Made by a program: the position numbers and the translations under genes. This document shows positions 22,931 through 33,998 of a DNA stretch of 50,638 nucleotides, piece by piece. Below the pieces are notes generated by a model, which ran no database searches, was not told the origin of the DNA, and saw only the letters and a list, made by a program, of their open reading frames with translations. Each line of letters begins with the position of its first letter. Positions within the stretch are counted from its first letter, which is position 1. The stretch spans positions 223,559 to 274,196 of the forward strand of contig MNCI01030933.1 in NCBI GenBank assembly GCA_015680685.1, in the 5' to 3' direction. This DNA is from Gnetum montanum. Taxonomy: Eukaryota; Streptophyta; Gnetopsida; Gnetales; Gnetaceae.

Positions 22931-24262
22931 GTGTTCAAATCTACATATTATGAGGGAATTCATCATGAAAAATAAAGCTCTGGGATTGGTTGGAAGGTTT
23001 CAGGTTAAGTTCATAGTTTTGGGGTAAGTAAGAAATCATATTTAGGCACTAGAAGTGTTAGAAGATGGATTCATCGATATTAAAGGCTTTTGAAGATGCA
23101 AGAAAAGGGTATTAGACCTAGGGTGTGGAATAGATCAATTACACGATAAGAGAAAGCATGAAATTTAACATTTACATACTTGGAAGGTTAAAAATGATGT
23201 GGTTGTGTTAGACAAGTATAAGTTACAATAGTTACATAAGTGGGTCCTCCCCAAAGTAGGCTTCAGCCCATAATGCCCTTGTATAACCACATCTAAAAAT
23301 GTCCATAAGTACCAAAGGAGTTTAATGCAATGCATACCTATGAAACAAAACACACATGTTAAAACCACCAATTTGAGAAAATAACTCTATGTTGCACGAA
23401 ATCATAAGTTAGGATCAAACAAATAGTGAGAAGAGGTGGATTTTCGAAAGGATTGTAGGAATTGGGATGTGAGGTGCCTTACCATAGGCATAATGAATCT
23501 TGGTGTGTTATTAATGATTAAATAATCATTAGCCCTTCTTGTCAAGATTCAAACCAATTCCAAACCACATTACAATGACATGGCATTATTTCATCACTTT
23601 GGTTGATAACCATAAGACTACCATAGTTGCAGGGAGTAACATCATTGGGTGTTATGTCCAAGGGAGGAGTTTATTCATGGAACATTTTTTTTGAACTTGA
23701 ATTTTGAGAAATCATCAACCTTCAAGCATGGGTAACATGTCTTTCCAGTGAGACCCTCAAAAATTTATTCAATGCCTTTTTATTTTACTCTTACTTTCAT
23801 TGTTTGTTAGATCTACAAGGATATAATTACAACCTTAGCAACATGATAGAACATATAGAAGTGGTCAAAGAGAATCCACAAATCCCCTTGATGTCACACT
23901 TGTCACATCCCCACTTGGTTCTTCACTTTTCTATCTAGGCTCCATGATTATGAGTTTATTCTTAGTTTTGGTGATGAAAAAGAATATCATTATAACTAGG
24001 GTAAGAACCTATTATTAATGGAATAGATGGATAGATGATGTGACCTTATTGTCCAAATAATCAGTCCCTTATGACTTGACAACATAAAGCAAACCTCATC
24101 TCAATGGGCTACATGATTGGTTTATTTAAAAGTGAGATTATTGGCAAAGGAAATGAAAAAAAAAAAATAAATGTGGAAAAAGTTGAAAAAGATAGGAAAA
24201 CTTGTATGAAGAAATAAGAAAATGATAAAAAAAATTGTAAAACAAGAAGATGAAAACACCTA

Positions 24263-26783
24263 TTAATTAAAATGGGGTGTTTCCCCCACGACTAAGCATT
24301 TGACTATGGTAAGAATTAATAAGTGGGTAGGCAGGCTCCATGCATATGAAAAACAATGTTAAACTTTCATTTTCAAGCCACTAGGTGTCTTTTGGTTTAG
24401 TAGTGGTTGCCTAGACATGTTATTGTTCACACATTTGGTTGTTAAATGTACGATGGTTAGAGTATGAGTTATGTTACTGTTGCAAATGTCTAACCCACGA
24501 TTACACCCTTGATCCTGATTTGGTATGCATGGATTTATTTTTCTCTTCACAATGTTAGATTCATTACTTCTATCAGATGTTGGAGTAATGATGGGTGGTG
24601 GTCCTTGCGTAGGATCAAAGGACATTGGTTGTGAAAAGGACTGTGTTACACTTGATTAGCCTTGTGCTGGGTTGGAGGATGTAGTAGGTCCATGAGTGTT
24701 GTGCTTAAGCATGGGAGCCATCCTAAAGAAGGGACGTTTCTGAGATTGTGATGGAAACCTACTAGCATTAGCATGTTTCTACACATTTGCAACATAAGTG
24801 GCATTTGTTTGGTAATGTTGTGGTGCTGAACCTTCCTGTGTTGCTGGCGGTGGCATGTGATGGGGTGGAGTAGGAGAATATTGAGGGTAGAATGGAGGGT
24901 AAGAGGTATGAGGTGGTGATCCTTCAAGGGATGTCATGGGTTGATGATACTCGAGAGAGTGATAGTAGCAATTTAAAGTAGAGGACATAGAACTAGTTAG
25001 AGAAATAGGATGTTGAACATATTATTCATATAGTTTTGGCTAGTAGTAAGGGTAAGGATGGTTTGGTGATGGCCTCCCCCATGACTATGGAATTTGCCAC
25101 TACTATTGATGATAGTGTTGAGGCTGGTAATAAGTCCCCCTAGGATAGAACAATTTGGTGTGTAATTATTTATAATTACCTTGTGGAAGAGGTAATTTTC
25201 TAAGCATGTGCTTCTATACGAACTTGAGATTTAATATAAATGTCTAATAATCATGTAGATGTGACATCATTGGGCAATGGCCCTTTGGATGGTCATATAT
25301 GTAGATGTCACATCTATCATCTTTATCTATGGTTGAGTCTATAGGCTTGCTTTCTTCAACCATGTTCCCTATTTGTTGATAAGTGTTTCTAGCTATTTCT
25401 TGGTTCTTCTTCCTCCATTTATTGTGATAGTCTTTTTTTGTTTTGCATTACCTTCTCCTTTACAATTTCTATGAAAGTTGTAACTTTTTCATTTATCCAC
25501 TCTAACATCCTATCAAACATTGCTTCAAGTTCATTGATATACTTCTGTATTAATAAGGTTTGTTGTGGAATCATCTTATCAAGAGCTGCCTCTTTCTCCT
25601 TACCATAGATATGGACCCTCTTCTTTTGAAGAGTTGGATCCTAGTAATACTTCTCAACATTCTCCCATTTGCATAGCTCTCCTTCTTTGTTTTCCACATG
25701 CTCGATTAGCTCTCAGATCTGATGGGTTCATAGTTCGTATAATTAACCTAGAGCATACATCCTAAGGGTCTTCTTCATTTCATTATGAAGCCCATCTATG
25801 ATGTGGAAAAGTTGCTCTTTCTCAAAGAAACCATGGCCTAGGCACCTATTCAGTAGGGAATAATATCTATCCAAGGCCATGTCTAAGGGTTCACGTTGTT
25901 CTTGTCGCCATTCTTGGATTTGTCTCCTTAGGCTGGACACCCTTGCATAGGTTTGGTATTTCTCGTTGAAGAGTTCCAACAATGTGGACCACCGCTAGAT
26001 TGAATTTGGTTTCAATGATCTATACCACACTTTGGCTCTATCAATTAATGTCCTAGAAAAGAGCTTAAGCTTTTACCAACTACTTTCAATGTTGTAAAAG
26101 TCATAGGCATAATGGAAGGCTCATAAATGATGTTGTGGATCCAAATCATAGCCTCCCACAAATTTAGGAATATTATTCATATCAAGCCTAGGTAGGAAAC
26201 TTTCCCTACGATGCTTATGGGGTATCTTAACTATCTCTATGATCTGAATTAGACTCTCAGTGGCCAACAAGGGTTCATCGTCATCAGACATGTTGTGATG
26301 AAAATTTCTATTTCTATTCATTTGATTGTGACAAGTTTGTCTATGTTCATTTTGACATCTTCAATTTTTCCTGCAGGCTTGATTCCTATTTTTATTTTTA
26401 TTTTGATCCCATAGTAGAGCTTTGTCTCTATACCTATGTTCATCTTCATCAAAACTAGATGTTGAAGAGGAAAAGGAAGATGAGGAACTGGGAGGATTGC
26501 CATGGCTTCTATGGTGTTCCCTCGTGTCCCTTGATTTATCTTTTCTAGGTTTTGAGAAGGTCCTAGGCCTTGAGGCCTCCCATGGTCTAGGGCTTACTTT
26601 ATCTCCTCTAGGGTTGTCTACCTTAGGTGAATGTAGTCTTTAAGTGTCATCAAGGTGGTCATGAACATATGAAACCCCTGCATAAGGTTGTTCACTCCAA
26701 TTTTCTTCAACATATATCTTGTTAGTTCTCTAATGAACATTTTCACCATACAATGCATTATTGCTTCCTTATGAAAGAGACAT
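24263..26783 (-). pseudogene. Element A ORF1: gag, disrupted
   Basis: The start codon is the ATG at 26783-26781, which lines up with that of element B (both MSLS). Near 26640-26400 there is an arginine/serine-rich part (SRDTREHHRSHGNPPSSSSS) that B lacks. It is followed by MSDDDEPLLATESL and LPRLDMNNIPKFVGGYD, then the gag core: YARVSSLRRQIQEWRQEQRE, PLDMALDRYYSLLNRCLGHG and LFHIIDGLHNEM (about 25982-25743). A degenerate zinc knuckle near 25317-25275 reads CDIYIYDHPKGHC, with Tyr in place of the second Cys. A long proline/histidine/glutamine-rich tail follows. Stops and frame changes interrupt it. Gag would package element RNA; lack of pol implies dependence on another element. Confidence 0.75.
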
Positions 26784-26889
26784 TGTTTTTAATTAATGAT
26801 GTGTGTGATTTAACATTTTCTGAAAGATATATTATTAATACATTTACAATGACCATGTGTAATATAACTAATCTAGATAACTAGCACTA

Positions 26890-26907
26890 TCCTTGACAAT
26901 GGTGCCA
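26890..26907 (-). other. Element A primer-binding site (tRNA-Asp type)
   Basis: On the minus strand it reads TGGCACCATTGTCAAGGA, one base from the 5' LTR end. The plant tRNA-Asp PBS is TGGCGCCGTTGCCGGGGA; it matches at 13 of 18 positions and all five changes are transitions, mainly at CpG sites. Confidence 0.75.
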
Positions 26908-26908
26908 A

Positions 26909-27787
26909 TGATCAAAAACAAGGTACACCTACGTCCAACCATATGAATCACAAGCAATCATGCATGATCTGGTTGAATTCCATGGATGGGACTAGTTGTG
27001 CATCTAAATCATTATGCCTTGATCGTAGTTCACTATTTTCCCACTTGGCCTAGTGGTAGCTTTGTCATATATGGTTTAATCCAAAGTGAGGCATATGATG
27101 ATTAATGTTGCCTGGCCCTAAGCTACTCCTAATTATGATAAAGAGATTAATCAATTAAACTAATCAACAATGGGATGTAAAGTCTAAACTAGCCTAGGTG
27201 TGATGAGTATCCATTCCTAATCATGCATACACACACCTTGGACTTCAGGTAACTACCACTGGGATTACCAAGCGTACATCACTGGGCTTACCAAATGATA
27301 CATTGTTGGGTTACCAAGTAATTACACTTAAGTGCTTGCGATTAGTCGTACTCACTCAGCTTAATGATAGGAATAATAAAGAGCAATAAATGGAAACATT
27401 AACTAAGGAAAATAGTAAAAAATTGAACAATTGAAAGGAATAATAAATCTAAGTGGATGATGTAATGATGAAAGTAATCTCAATCTTTATTACTGGTCAT
27501 GTAACACATCTAAGTACATCACACTTGAATAAGGATTTCATACAATCACATAACATCACACTGTGGGCATGCACTAGAAAACAAATGAACTTAAAATAAA
27601 AAATCTATGAAAAAGCTATCTAAAATCTATCAACCATCTCTATCCCAACCGTGCACCCAAGTGTGGTATTTATAAGCTAGCATGGAAGGGGTGATATCAA
27701 ATGTTTAACATTGGAGGTTGTGCCCTAACATCATGGCCCTGATATCGGATATCCAATATTGTGACCCTACAAAAACATGACTCATCA
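26909..27787 (-). repeat. Element A right LTR (5' LTR)
   Basis: It starts TGATCAAAAACAAGGTACACC and ends CATGACTCATCA, aligning with 18513-19403. GATATC-like boxes lie at 27693, 27707, 27727, 27741 and 27755, with the minus-strand TATAAAT at 27668-27674. It would drive transcription of ORF1. Confidence 0.9.
27668..27760 (-). promoter_or_regulatory. Element A 5' LTR promoter: array and TATA box
   Basis: Boxes gatatc, aacatt, aacatc, gatatc and aatatt start at 27693, 27707, 27727, 27741 and 27755, with an off-register gatatc at 27748. The minus-strand TATAAAT is at 27668-27674, 19 bp from the first box. Confidence 0.55.
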
Positions 27788-27792
27788 ACTAC

Positions 27793-29406
27793 AAAAGATC
27801 AAAGATTGTTACCAAAGGCTTAATGCTCATCACACCAAGGCAGGTCCTCAGAGGGGTAGTGGATGAGTGAAAAATTAACCCTTTTTGAGTGGCTACATCT
27901 AGGCTTAAACCCAGGTATGATAACTTGAGAAATAATTCTCAAAGTAATGCTATCATTAGCCTTATTGCCATGTATTCCATCTGGAAAGAGTAAATCAAAA
28001 GTGCAACTAAGAAAATAATTAATCAAATTTCTTATATATACCTAAGGAACATTGAGAAAATTAATTAGAAAAAGTCAAAAGTTGTTTTTTAGATTTCAAA
28101 TTCCTAATTATGTTATTGAAGTTTTTTGTCCCCTCAAGTTCTAATTGTGATTGTGATTGGCATATTGATGATAACTCTCAACAAAGTCGTTTATACTAAG
28201 AATATTTATTTTAAAATATTTGAAACTAATATTTTTACTTCCCTTCACTAATACCCCTTGGATCTACAAAGTTTTTACTAATTTATAATTCAATACTACC
28301 TAGAAAGACTAACTTGTGACTTAGGGCTATGAGGCTAAGACCCTTACCACTAGGCTAACACTTTATTGTTTTCTAAGATTCTATTTGTAACTTCCTTTGT
28401 ATTATTAAAAAGTTATAAAAAATTAAAAACTATTAGAAGACATGGGTATTTAACAAAGAATTGTAGTTAGGCTTAAGGAAGCTTTGGAGCATTAAAGGAT
28501 CTACTAAGAGGTTATTCATAGAGAATTTCTTAAGCTTCCTAAGATTCTCAATGGGCAGAAAAGTAGGAAATAAGAATAATGCTTATAAACACCCTTGGGA
28601 ATTCAAAGGTGTTTTTTTAACTTCTATGATAATTGTTGTAAAATATTCCATAAATATATACAATTATTAAAAGTGATTAAAATCTTATTACCTTCTTATA
28701 CCCTATGGAATTACATATGCTACTACTTTTGCAAATATCATTAAGAAAATTGTGTACTTTTTAAGGTGAAATTTGAATGACTTATGTTTAATGTATTAAA
28801 ATTGAATATATGGTAAAAAATGTAGTAATAATCTTCCATGTTAATTTGATAACACATCAAACATAATCATTCTTCATAAGGAAGTCATCTACATGTTTGA
28901 ACATTAAATGTTAAAGAATAAAAGCTATTAAGAATTTTTTTTTTGAATTAAGGCTTCCTTTGATACTATTCAAATAGATTTCTTTTTCTTTTGCATTTTT
29001 TCAAAGTTTTTAAAGTACTATTTGTTTGACCATGTTGCAAATCTACTTTGATCAAAATAGAAAGTGTGCTTCTAAATATTTTATTTATTGAGCCATAAAG
29101 CTCCCTCATGAAACTATCCTTCATCTTATGTTGCATACATTATTTTTCTCAATATCTATCCAATGTCATTTCATAGAGATTATGAGTGTCAGCTATAAAT
29201 TGACAAATAGCTTTAACTTCTAATAATATCATTTCTACTTCAAGAAGCATAATGTTATATTGTGTTTATCTTTTTATTTTGAATTCTTTATTAAGAAAAG
29301 TTTCTTAATATCTTCTATTTATTTTTAATATTTATTTGTTATACCAAAACCTTATACAATACACCTATAATGAAACTGAAACTAAATTTGTTTAGTCCAT
29401 AACTTG
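27793..29406. other. Spacer between elements A and B; one SINE head, otherwise nothing identified
   Basis: It contains SINE head 4 and AT-rich sequence. A minus-strand reading near 29250-29010 is briefly protein-like (MLLEVEMILLEVKAICQFI; MKDSFMRELYGSINKIFR) but has stops and matches no family I recognise. Confidence 0.35.
28295..28360 (-). mobile_element. tRNA-like SINE head 4 (best preserved)
   Basis: On the minus strand TTAGCCTAGTGGTAAGGGTC (28339-28358) is a near-ideal A-box region and ACAAGTTAGTCTTTCTAGG (28299-28317) the B-box region. The linker cttagcctcatagccctaag resembles that of head 1. It lies in the spacer between elements A and B. Confidence 0.65.
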
Positions 29407-30271
29407 TGATGAGTGGCGAGGTACCCCTACACTTAACCATATGAATACGAGCATTCACACATGATCCGATCGAACTCCACAGATGGACTAGTTGTGGTAT
29501 CTAGATAGTTACACATTTTGATCGCAGTTTGCTATCTTCCCACCTAGACTAGTATTTACTTGGTCACATATGGTTTAGTCCAGAGTGAGGTGTATGATAT
29601 GATTTCTAACACTAGGCTACTCGTAGAGACAATGGAAAATAATCTGGATTAAACTAATAAGTAATAGAAAATGAAGTCTAAGTTGGCCTAAGTGCGATGA
29701 GCATCTATTCTTAATCATCTGTGCATATCTTAGACCTCGTGTACTACTTTTGGGATTACCAAGTGCATATTACTTGAGCACTCCTAGATACGCTACTGGG
29801 TTACCAAGTAGCTATACTTAAATGTTCATGATTAAGTCATACTCATTCTGCATTTGATAACAAGAATAGTGAATGATGATAAAGAAATATTAACGAAGAA
29901 AAAATAAATAACAATTAACAATTAAAATAATTAAAAGCTAAGTGAATGCTGCAATAATGAAGTAATCTCTATCTTTATTGCCCATCATGTACGTGTCCAA
30001 GTACGTCACACTTGAATAAAGGCTCTGTACAATTACAATCATCACACTATCAGCATGCACTAGAGAAAGAACTGAAACGAATTGAAAATTGACAAAAAAG
30101 ACTCTACACTTACACTTACCAAATCCCCCTTTCCTGTGCGCCCAAATGTGGCATTTATAGGCCTACACAAGAATCACGATATCATGTATTTGATATCATT
30201 ATCTAAGCTACGATATCGTGTACTCGATATCGAGGATCCGATATCGGGGCCTGGCAAAACATGATTCATCA
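29407..30271 (-). repeat. Element B left LTR (3' LTR)
   Basis: It starts TGATGAGTGGCGAGGTACC and ends CATGATTCATCA. Five exact GATATC boxes start at 30178, 30192, 30212, 30226 and 30240 (spacings 14, 20, 14, 14). The minus-strand TATAAAT is at 30153-30159, 19 bp from the nearest box start. This is the cleanest copy of the array. Confidence 0.92.
30153..30245 (-). promoter_or_regulatory. Element B 3' LTR promoter: exact GATATC array and TATA box
   Basis: Five perfect GATATC palindromes within 68 bp, followed on the minus strand by TATAAAT. The units read like GATATCGAGTACAC and GATATCGGATCCTC, a 14-bp repeat. It is oriented to transcribe leftward into 29406 and below. Confidence 0.65.
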
Positions 30272-30469
30272 TACCTCCATGACTGAATAACAACTTGTTC
30301 TCTCATTAGAAAAAATGAATATGAGTTCAATTGATTACATAGTGGATAGGAATGGGATTATTAACTAACTAGGAATTACTCATGCTGTAGTGTAGAATTG
30401 AACAAAAAACAATTAGGACACAAACACAAAATTTACAAAAAATAAAATTTGTTGGAACTCATGTGGTTC

Positions 30470-33242
30470 CTAGCGGTGGTGACTTTTCCATGGGTCTCTT
30501 CCCCTTATCTTGTGTTCTAGGTTTTGGAAATGGATGTCTTTGCCTGAAGCTTTTCTTCTTTGGCTCAGGGATCCTGTGTTGTCCATGTTGATGCTCCAAT
30601 GCTTGATAGAGTCAGCACCTCCCATGGGCATGATAATTGCGGAAACATCTGATTGGCCTTGACATACCAAGCCACAAACAACCATTGTTCCTCTTCATAG
30701 GCTCTAGCTTTATCTTTGTATTCTTAGTAGTCCATGAGCCAAATCTGCCATGACATCTTTTTGTCCTTGGTAGCTAGTCTTGACCACCTCTAATTCAGGA
30801 TTTTCTACTTCTAATTTCTGCAATGTCTTCTTGTGTTCAGAAAATTCTATTTCATATTTAGCATAGGTGGTTGTTACCTGCTTCTCTAATTCTATTCTCG
30901 GACGTCCTACTATTAACATGGCTAAGTTGGCATACCATAGGTTTTCCAACTCCATGTACTCTATGAGATCTTGTATCTACAGGTCTCAGCTTTTTAGTTC
31001 ATCTTGATGGACGAAGGCATAAGTATCCAATATGGCCCACCAATCAATGTTTTGACCACTGAGAGTGTTAATATGGGCTTTGGTCATATGGATTTCTTTC
31101 TTAATCACCTGCTTGTACGTCCTCACCTGATCTCTAAAATGTTCTTTAAGTTTTTCATGTTGCTTGGCCTCATTCTGCCAGCGCTTATTTCAATTGCTAT
31201 CTTTTAACGGATCATGCATACTTCATCCATTGAGAGGGTTATATTTTCTTTGGCCAAACGATTCATATCTTGGTTGAACCTTATTAATTTTTTTCACAAT
31301 TGTTGAAAATTTTCCTGAAGAACATTCTTTTGTTTTGCTACTGTAGTCAACAAGAGATTTTTGATGGCAAGGCATTTATTTTCTTCTTGTCAGGCCTTGA
31401 GTGCTTTGGGGTGTGCATACGTTTGAGATTGTGCCTTAGAAGCATCCCAATTAGCCTTCTCTTTTTCCTTAGCCACTTTTTTATTCTCTTCTAGCAATTT
31501 ATTTAGTTATTCTATTTGGAAGGATTCTATCTGGTCTATAGGGATGAATTGGGATAGATCCCACTGTGCAACTTGTAAGGTGACAAGCTTTTCTTGGAGT
31601 CTTTCTAACTCGTCCCCTGCCTGCTCGGCCCTAACCTCTGCCATGACCAGCTTCCCTTTTATGAAGATAAGGTTTGACTGAGTTGCCGTGACATCTTGAG
31701 GGATGTCAAATAGGGACGTCATCACTTGTCCTATCTGTAGCAACCAATCTAGAACATCCACATGCTCCGCAAGAGTCATTGAGGACCCGAACAAAGTTTG
31801 AGCATCGTGTATTCCTGTAAAATCTGGTGGTGGCACAATAGGGACATGAAATGATTCTTTTATGTGTTCTGTGATCACTTTTGCTACTCCTGCTACATCC
31901 TGATGCTACATGACCACTACTATGGTGCCTTTACCAGTTTCTAATTGCACCTAAAAAGATGCAGCATTTCTAGAGATCTGTTGTGAACAATGTGATTCCT
32001 CTCTTCCTGCTTGGATAGACACCTCACCCCATGCATGATCAATTGAGACCATGGATTGTACAACATCATCGATGATCCTAAAGAGATTGGCTTCATCACG
32101 CCTTTCCCAACTAATTGTTTCAGCGATGGCCCTGAGATGGCTCATCAACGATCAATAGTTCTGCAACGATGGTGGCAGCTGGTCTTGCTGGCTTGTAGGT
32201 TGTGTGATGGGCTCTACTTCCTATTGTTGACTAGGCCTTGTGCCTGGAAGTTGGTTAGGCCCTACAGCTTGAGGTGCAATGGGCCCCACCATCTATTCTT
32301 GCTTAGGCTTTATTGTCTCACTAGCACTTTTCCTTGGGGTTGGTGGCTTTAGTAATTTAGCAAAGAAAGCATTTTGGGATTTTTTGGGGACATCATTGGT
32401 GTACCCTAGAATTCCAGCATGTCAATACAGCTTCCTAATTGGGCAGGGAAAAGGCAATGTGAACTTCCTTGACTTACATTCTTCAAACTGCCTTAAAATT
32501 TTGGTGAGATATAGATGGGGTAGGTTGGCATTAACCTTGCCCATCAAGATGGCACTTCCTCTAACCACATATGTGGAAATCCTATTTAGTCATTTTGTTG
32601 GGAAAATGTGATATGTGCTAATATTGAAATAAATCCTCTCTTCAAGTGTAAGCTCTCATATGCTTTATTTTCTTTGCCGTAAGTCTTTTTCAACCATATC
32701 TTTCATGCATCAGCATCAGAATGAGTGGACAAGTGAGCAACCTTTGGCCCTATATTCGGAAGATTTAGAACTTTTGAAATAGCTTTGGTAGAGAAATCAA
32801 TAGAAATACCACCAATATCAATGGTGGTGCCTTCTTCTTTATTGTGCCAAAATTGGTACGTCTCTCCCAGGTACCAATCAACACTTTCAGAGAGAATAGA
32901 CCACAGTGGAGATCCTTTAAGTTGGTCCCTAATTGCTTCAGGAGCAAACTCAATGAAAGGTCCAAAATTAAGTTTCACAATCATAGCTACTAATGTGGAC
33001 CTTTCACGAATTACCTAAACACATTTCGAAGACAACGTGAGATGTTGTCCCTGTTTAGGTGCTCCGCTGTCTCCACCTTTGGCATGTCCCGATTGCACAG
33101 TGGCAGAAGGTTCCTGATGGATGTTGAATGATTGTGCCTCCTACTTTGTATGTTCCTCGAGAGATGCTTAGCCTCTGCCTCTCTTTGGCCATTTGGATGC
33201 ACCCTGAGAGGGTCCTTCTTGTTGTCCTCTTTTAGGGGCCAT
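30470..33242 (-). pseudogene. Element B ORF2: unknown protein, N-terminal globular part and coiled-coil tail, disrupted
   Basis: It starts at the ATG at 33242 (MAPKRGQQEGPSQGASKWPK), basic and Gly/Arg-rich. The globular part is read from about 32984: LNFGPFIEFAPEAIRDQLKG, YLGETYQFWHNKEEGTTIDI, SIDFSTKAISKVLNLPNIGP, then in broken frames TYHIFPTK, LHLTKILRQFEECK-like and LPFPCPIRKLY. This loosely recalls the 'putative plant transposon protein' type of domain (tentative, from memory of its pattern). The tail (about 31878-30710) is rich in Glu, Lys, Leu and Gln: AGDELERLQEKLVTLQ, HKKTLQKLEVENPELEVVK, likely coiled coil. It ends at 30470. Total about 2.77 kb, some 920 codons, with several stops. 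No RT, integrase or protease motif is seen. Confidence 0.6.
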
Positions 33243-33750
33243 CTGCGATCACATGGAACTGACTGTTAGTAAGGCTATTTACAAAATTTGATTTATACCT
33301 TATTTCTTACCTTTAATAAATTCATTTCTTATCTAGTGTGATTTAGAGTTAGAAAATTTTATGAAAATTTCCCCTAGAAGTTTTGATATTAGGCCCAATT
33401 TGATTAGGTGACTCCAAAAAAATAGTTTTCATGGTATGGATGAAGAGATAAAATTAATTTGGCAAACATTTTTAGCATTTTTAAGGTCATTTACCCTTTA
33501 TGATATCCTTCGGGCAATGATGAATTCTGAAAAAACTATGTGCAACTTGGAATGTACCCTTCTCCCATGACTAATTCAAACACTTCGGGTTTAGACAAGT
33601 TTGATTGGCAGGAGAATCGAAGCATTAATGAGCCAGATATGGAAGTTGGAATGATAGGTTCTTAGAGTGTCAGAATTCATGGAAGAAAATTTCAACAGCT
33701 CCCCTTGCATGGATAGTGAAAAATGACATTGATGTGCATGGTGGGGTCCC

Positions 33751-33820
33751 TATATATAGTTTTTATAGATGTGATATTGTGAACCCGATAGTGCGGACCC
33801 AATATCAGGTACTCGATATT
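33751..33820 (-). promoter_or_regulatory. Element B internal promoter-like module upstream of ORF2
   Basis: Four boxes, gatatt (33773), gatagt (33787), aatatc (33801) and gatatt (33815), are spaced exactly 14 bp apart. The linkers (gaaccc, gcggaccc, aggtactc) resemble those in the LTR array. On the minus strand they precede TATAAAAA (33767-33760) and CTATATATAG (33759-33750). The ORF2 start is about 510 bp downstream. A copy of the LTR U3 array at this point suggests a second transcription start. This is structural inference only. Confidence 0.6.
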
Positions 33821-33998
33821 GTGTCCCTTTGAAAATAGGGTACTTGGCAAAATTGATGAATTTTCGAATTTCAAAGGCCAAAAATGAAGGATTTAAGGTC
33901 AATTTGAAAGATCAAGGGTAACATCGAAGAGACTTAAAGGCACTAGAAGTGTAATGAAGTGGAATTTTACAATGAAGTTCGTGAATAGGGTAAGGAAA

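Larger units (their letters stand above)
18513..27787 (-). mobile_element. Element A: non-autonomous Gypsy-type LTR retrotransposon
   Basis: This is a complete structural element of about 9.3 kb: LTRs at 18513-19403 and 26909-27787 (TG...CA), flanked by a perfect 5-bp target-site duplication actac (18508-18512 and 27788-27792). On the minus strand it has 5' LTR, tRNA-Asp-type PBS, gag ORF1, a long spacer, an internal promoter-like module, ORF2 and 3' LTR. No protease, RT, RNase H or integrase is visible in about 7.5 kb of interior. Element B has the same plan and aligns in every section. LTRs differ from each other roughly once in ten bases by eye, mostly transitions, so the insertion is old. 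Both ORFs are broken. Confidence 0.9.

Noticed and set aside
30178-30245. GATATC series as a CRISPR array or bacterial iterons
   Set aside because: The units are 14 bp, lie inside plant LTRs next to a TATA box, and have no spacer-repeat structure.
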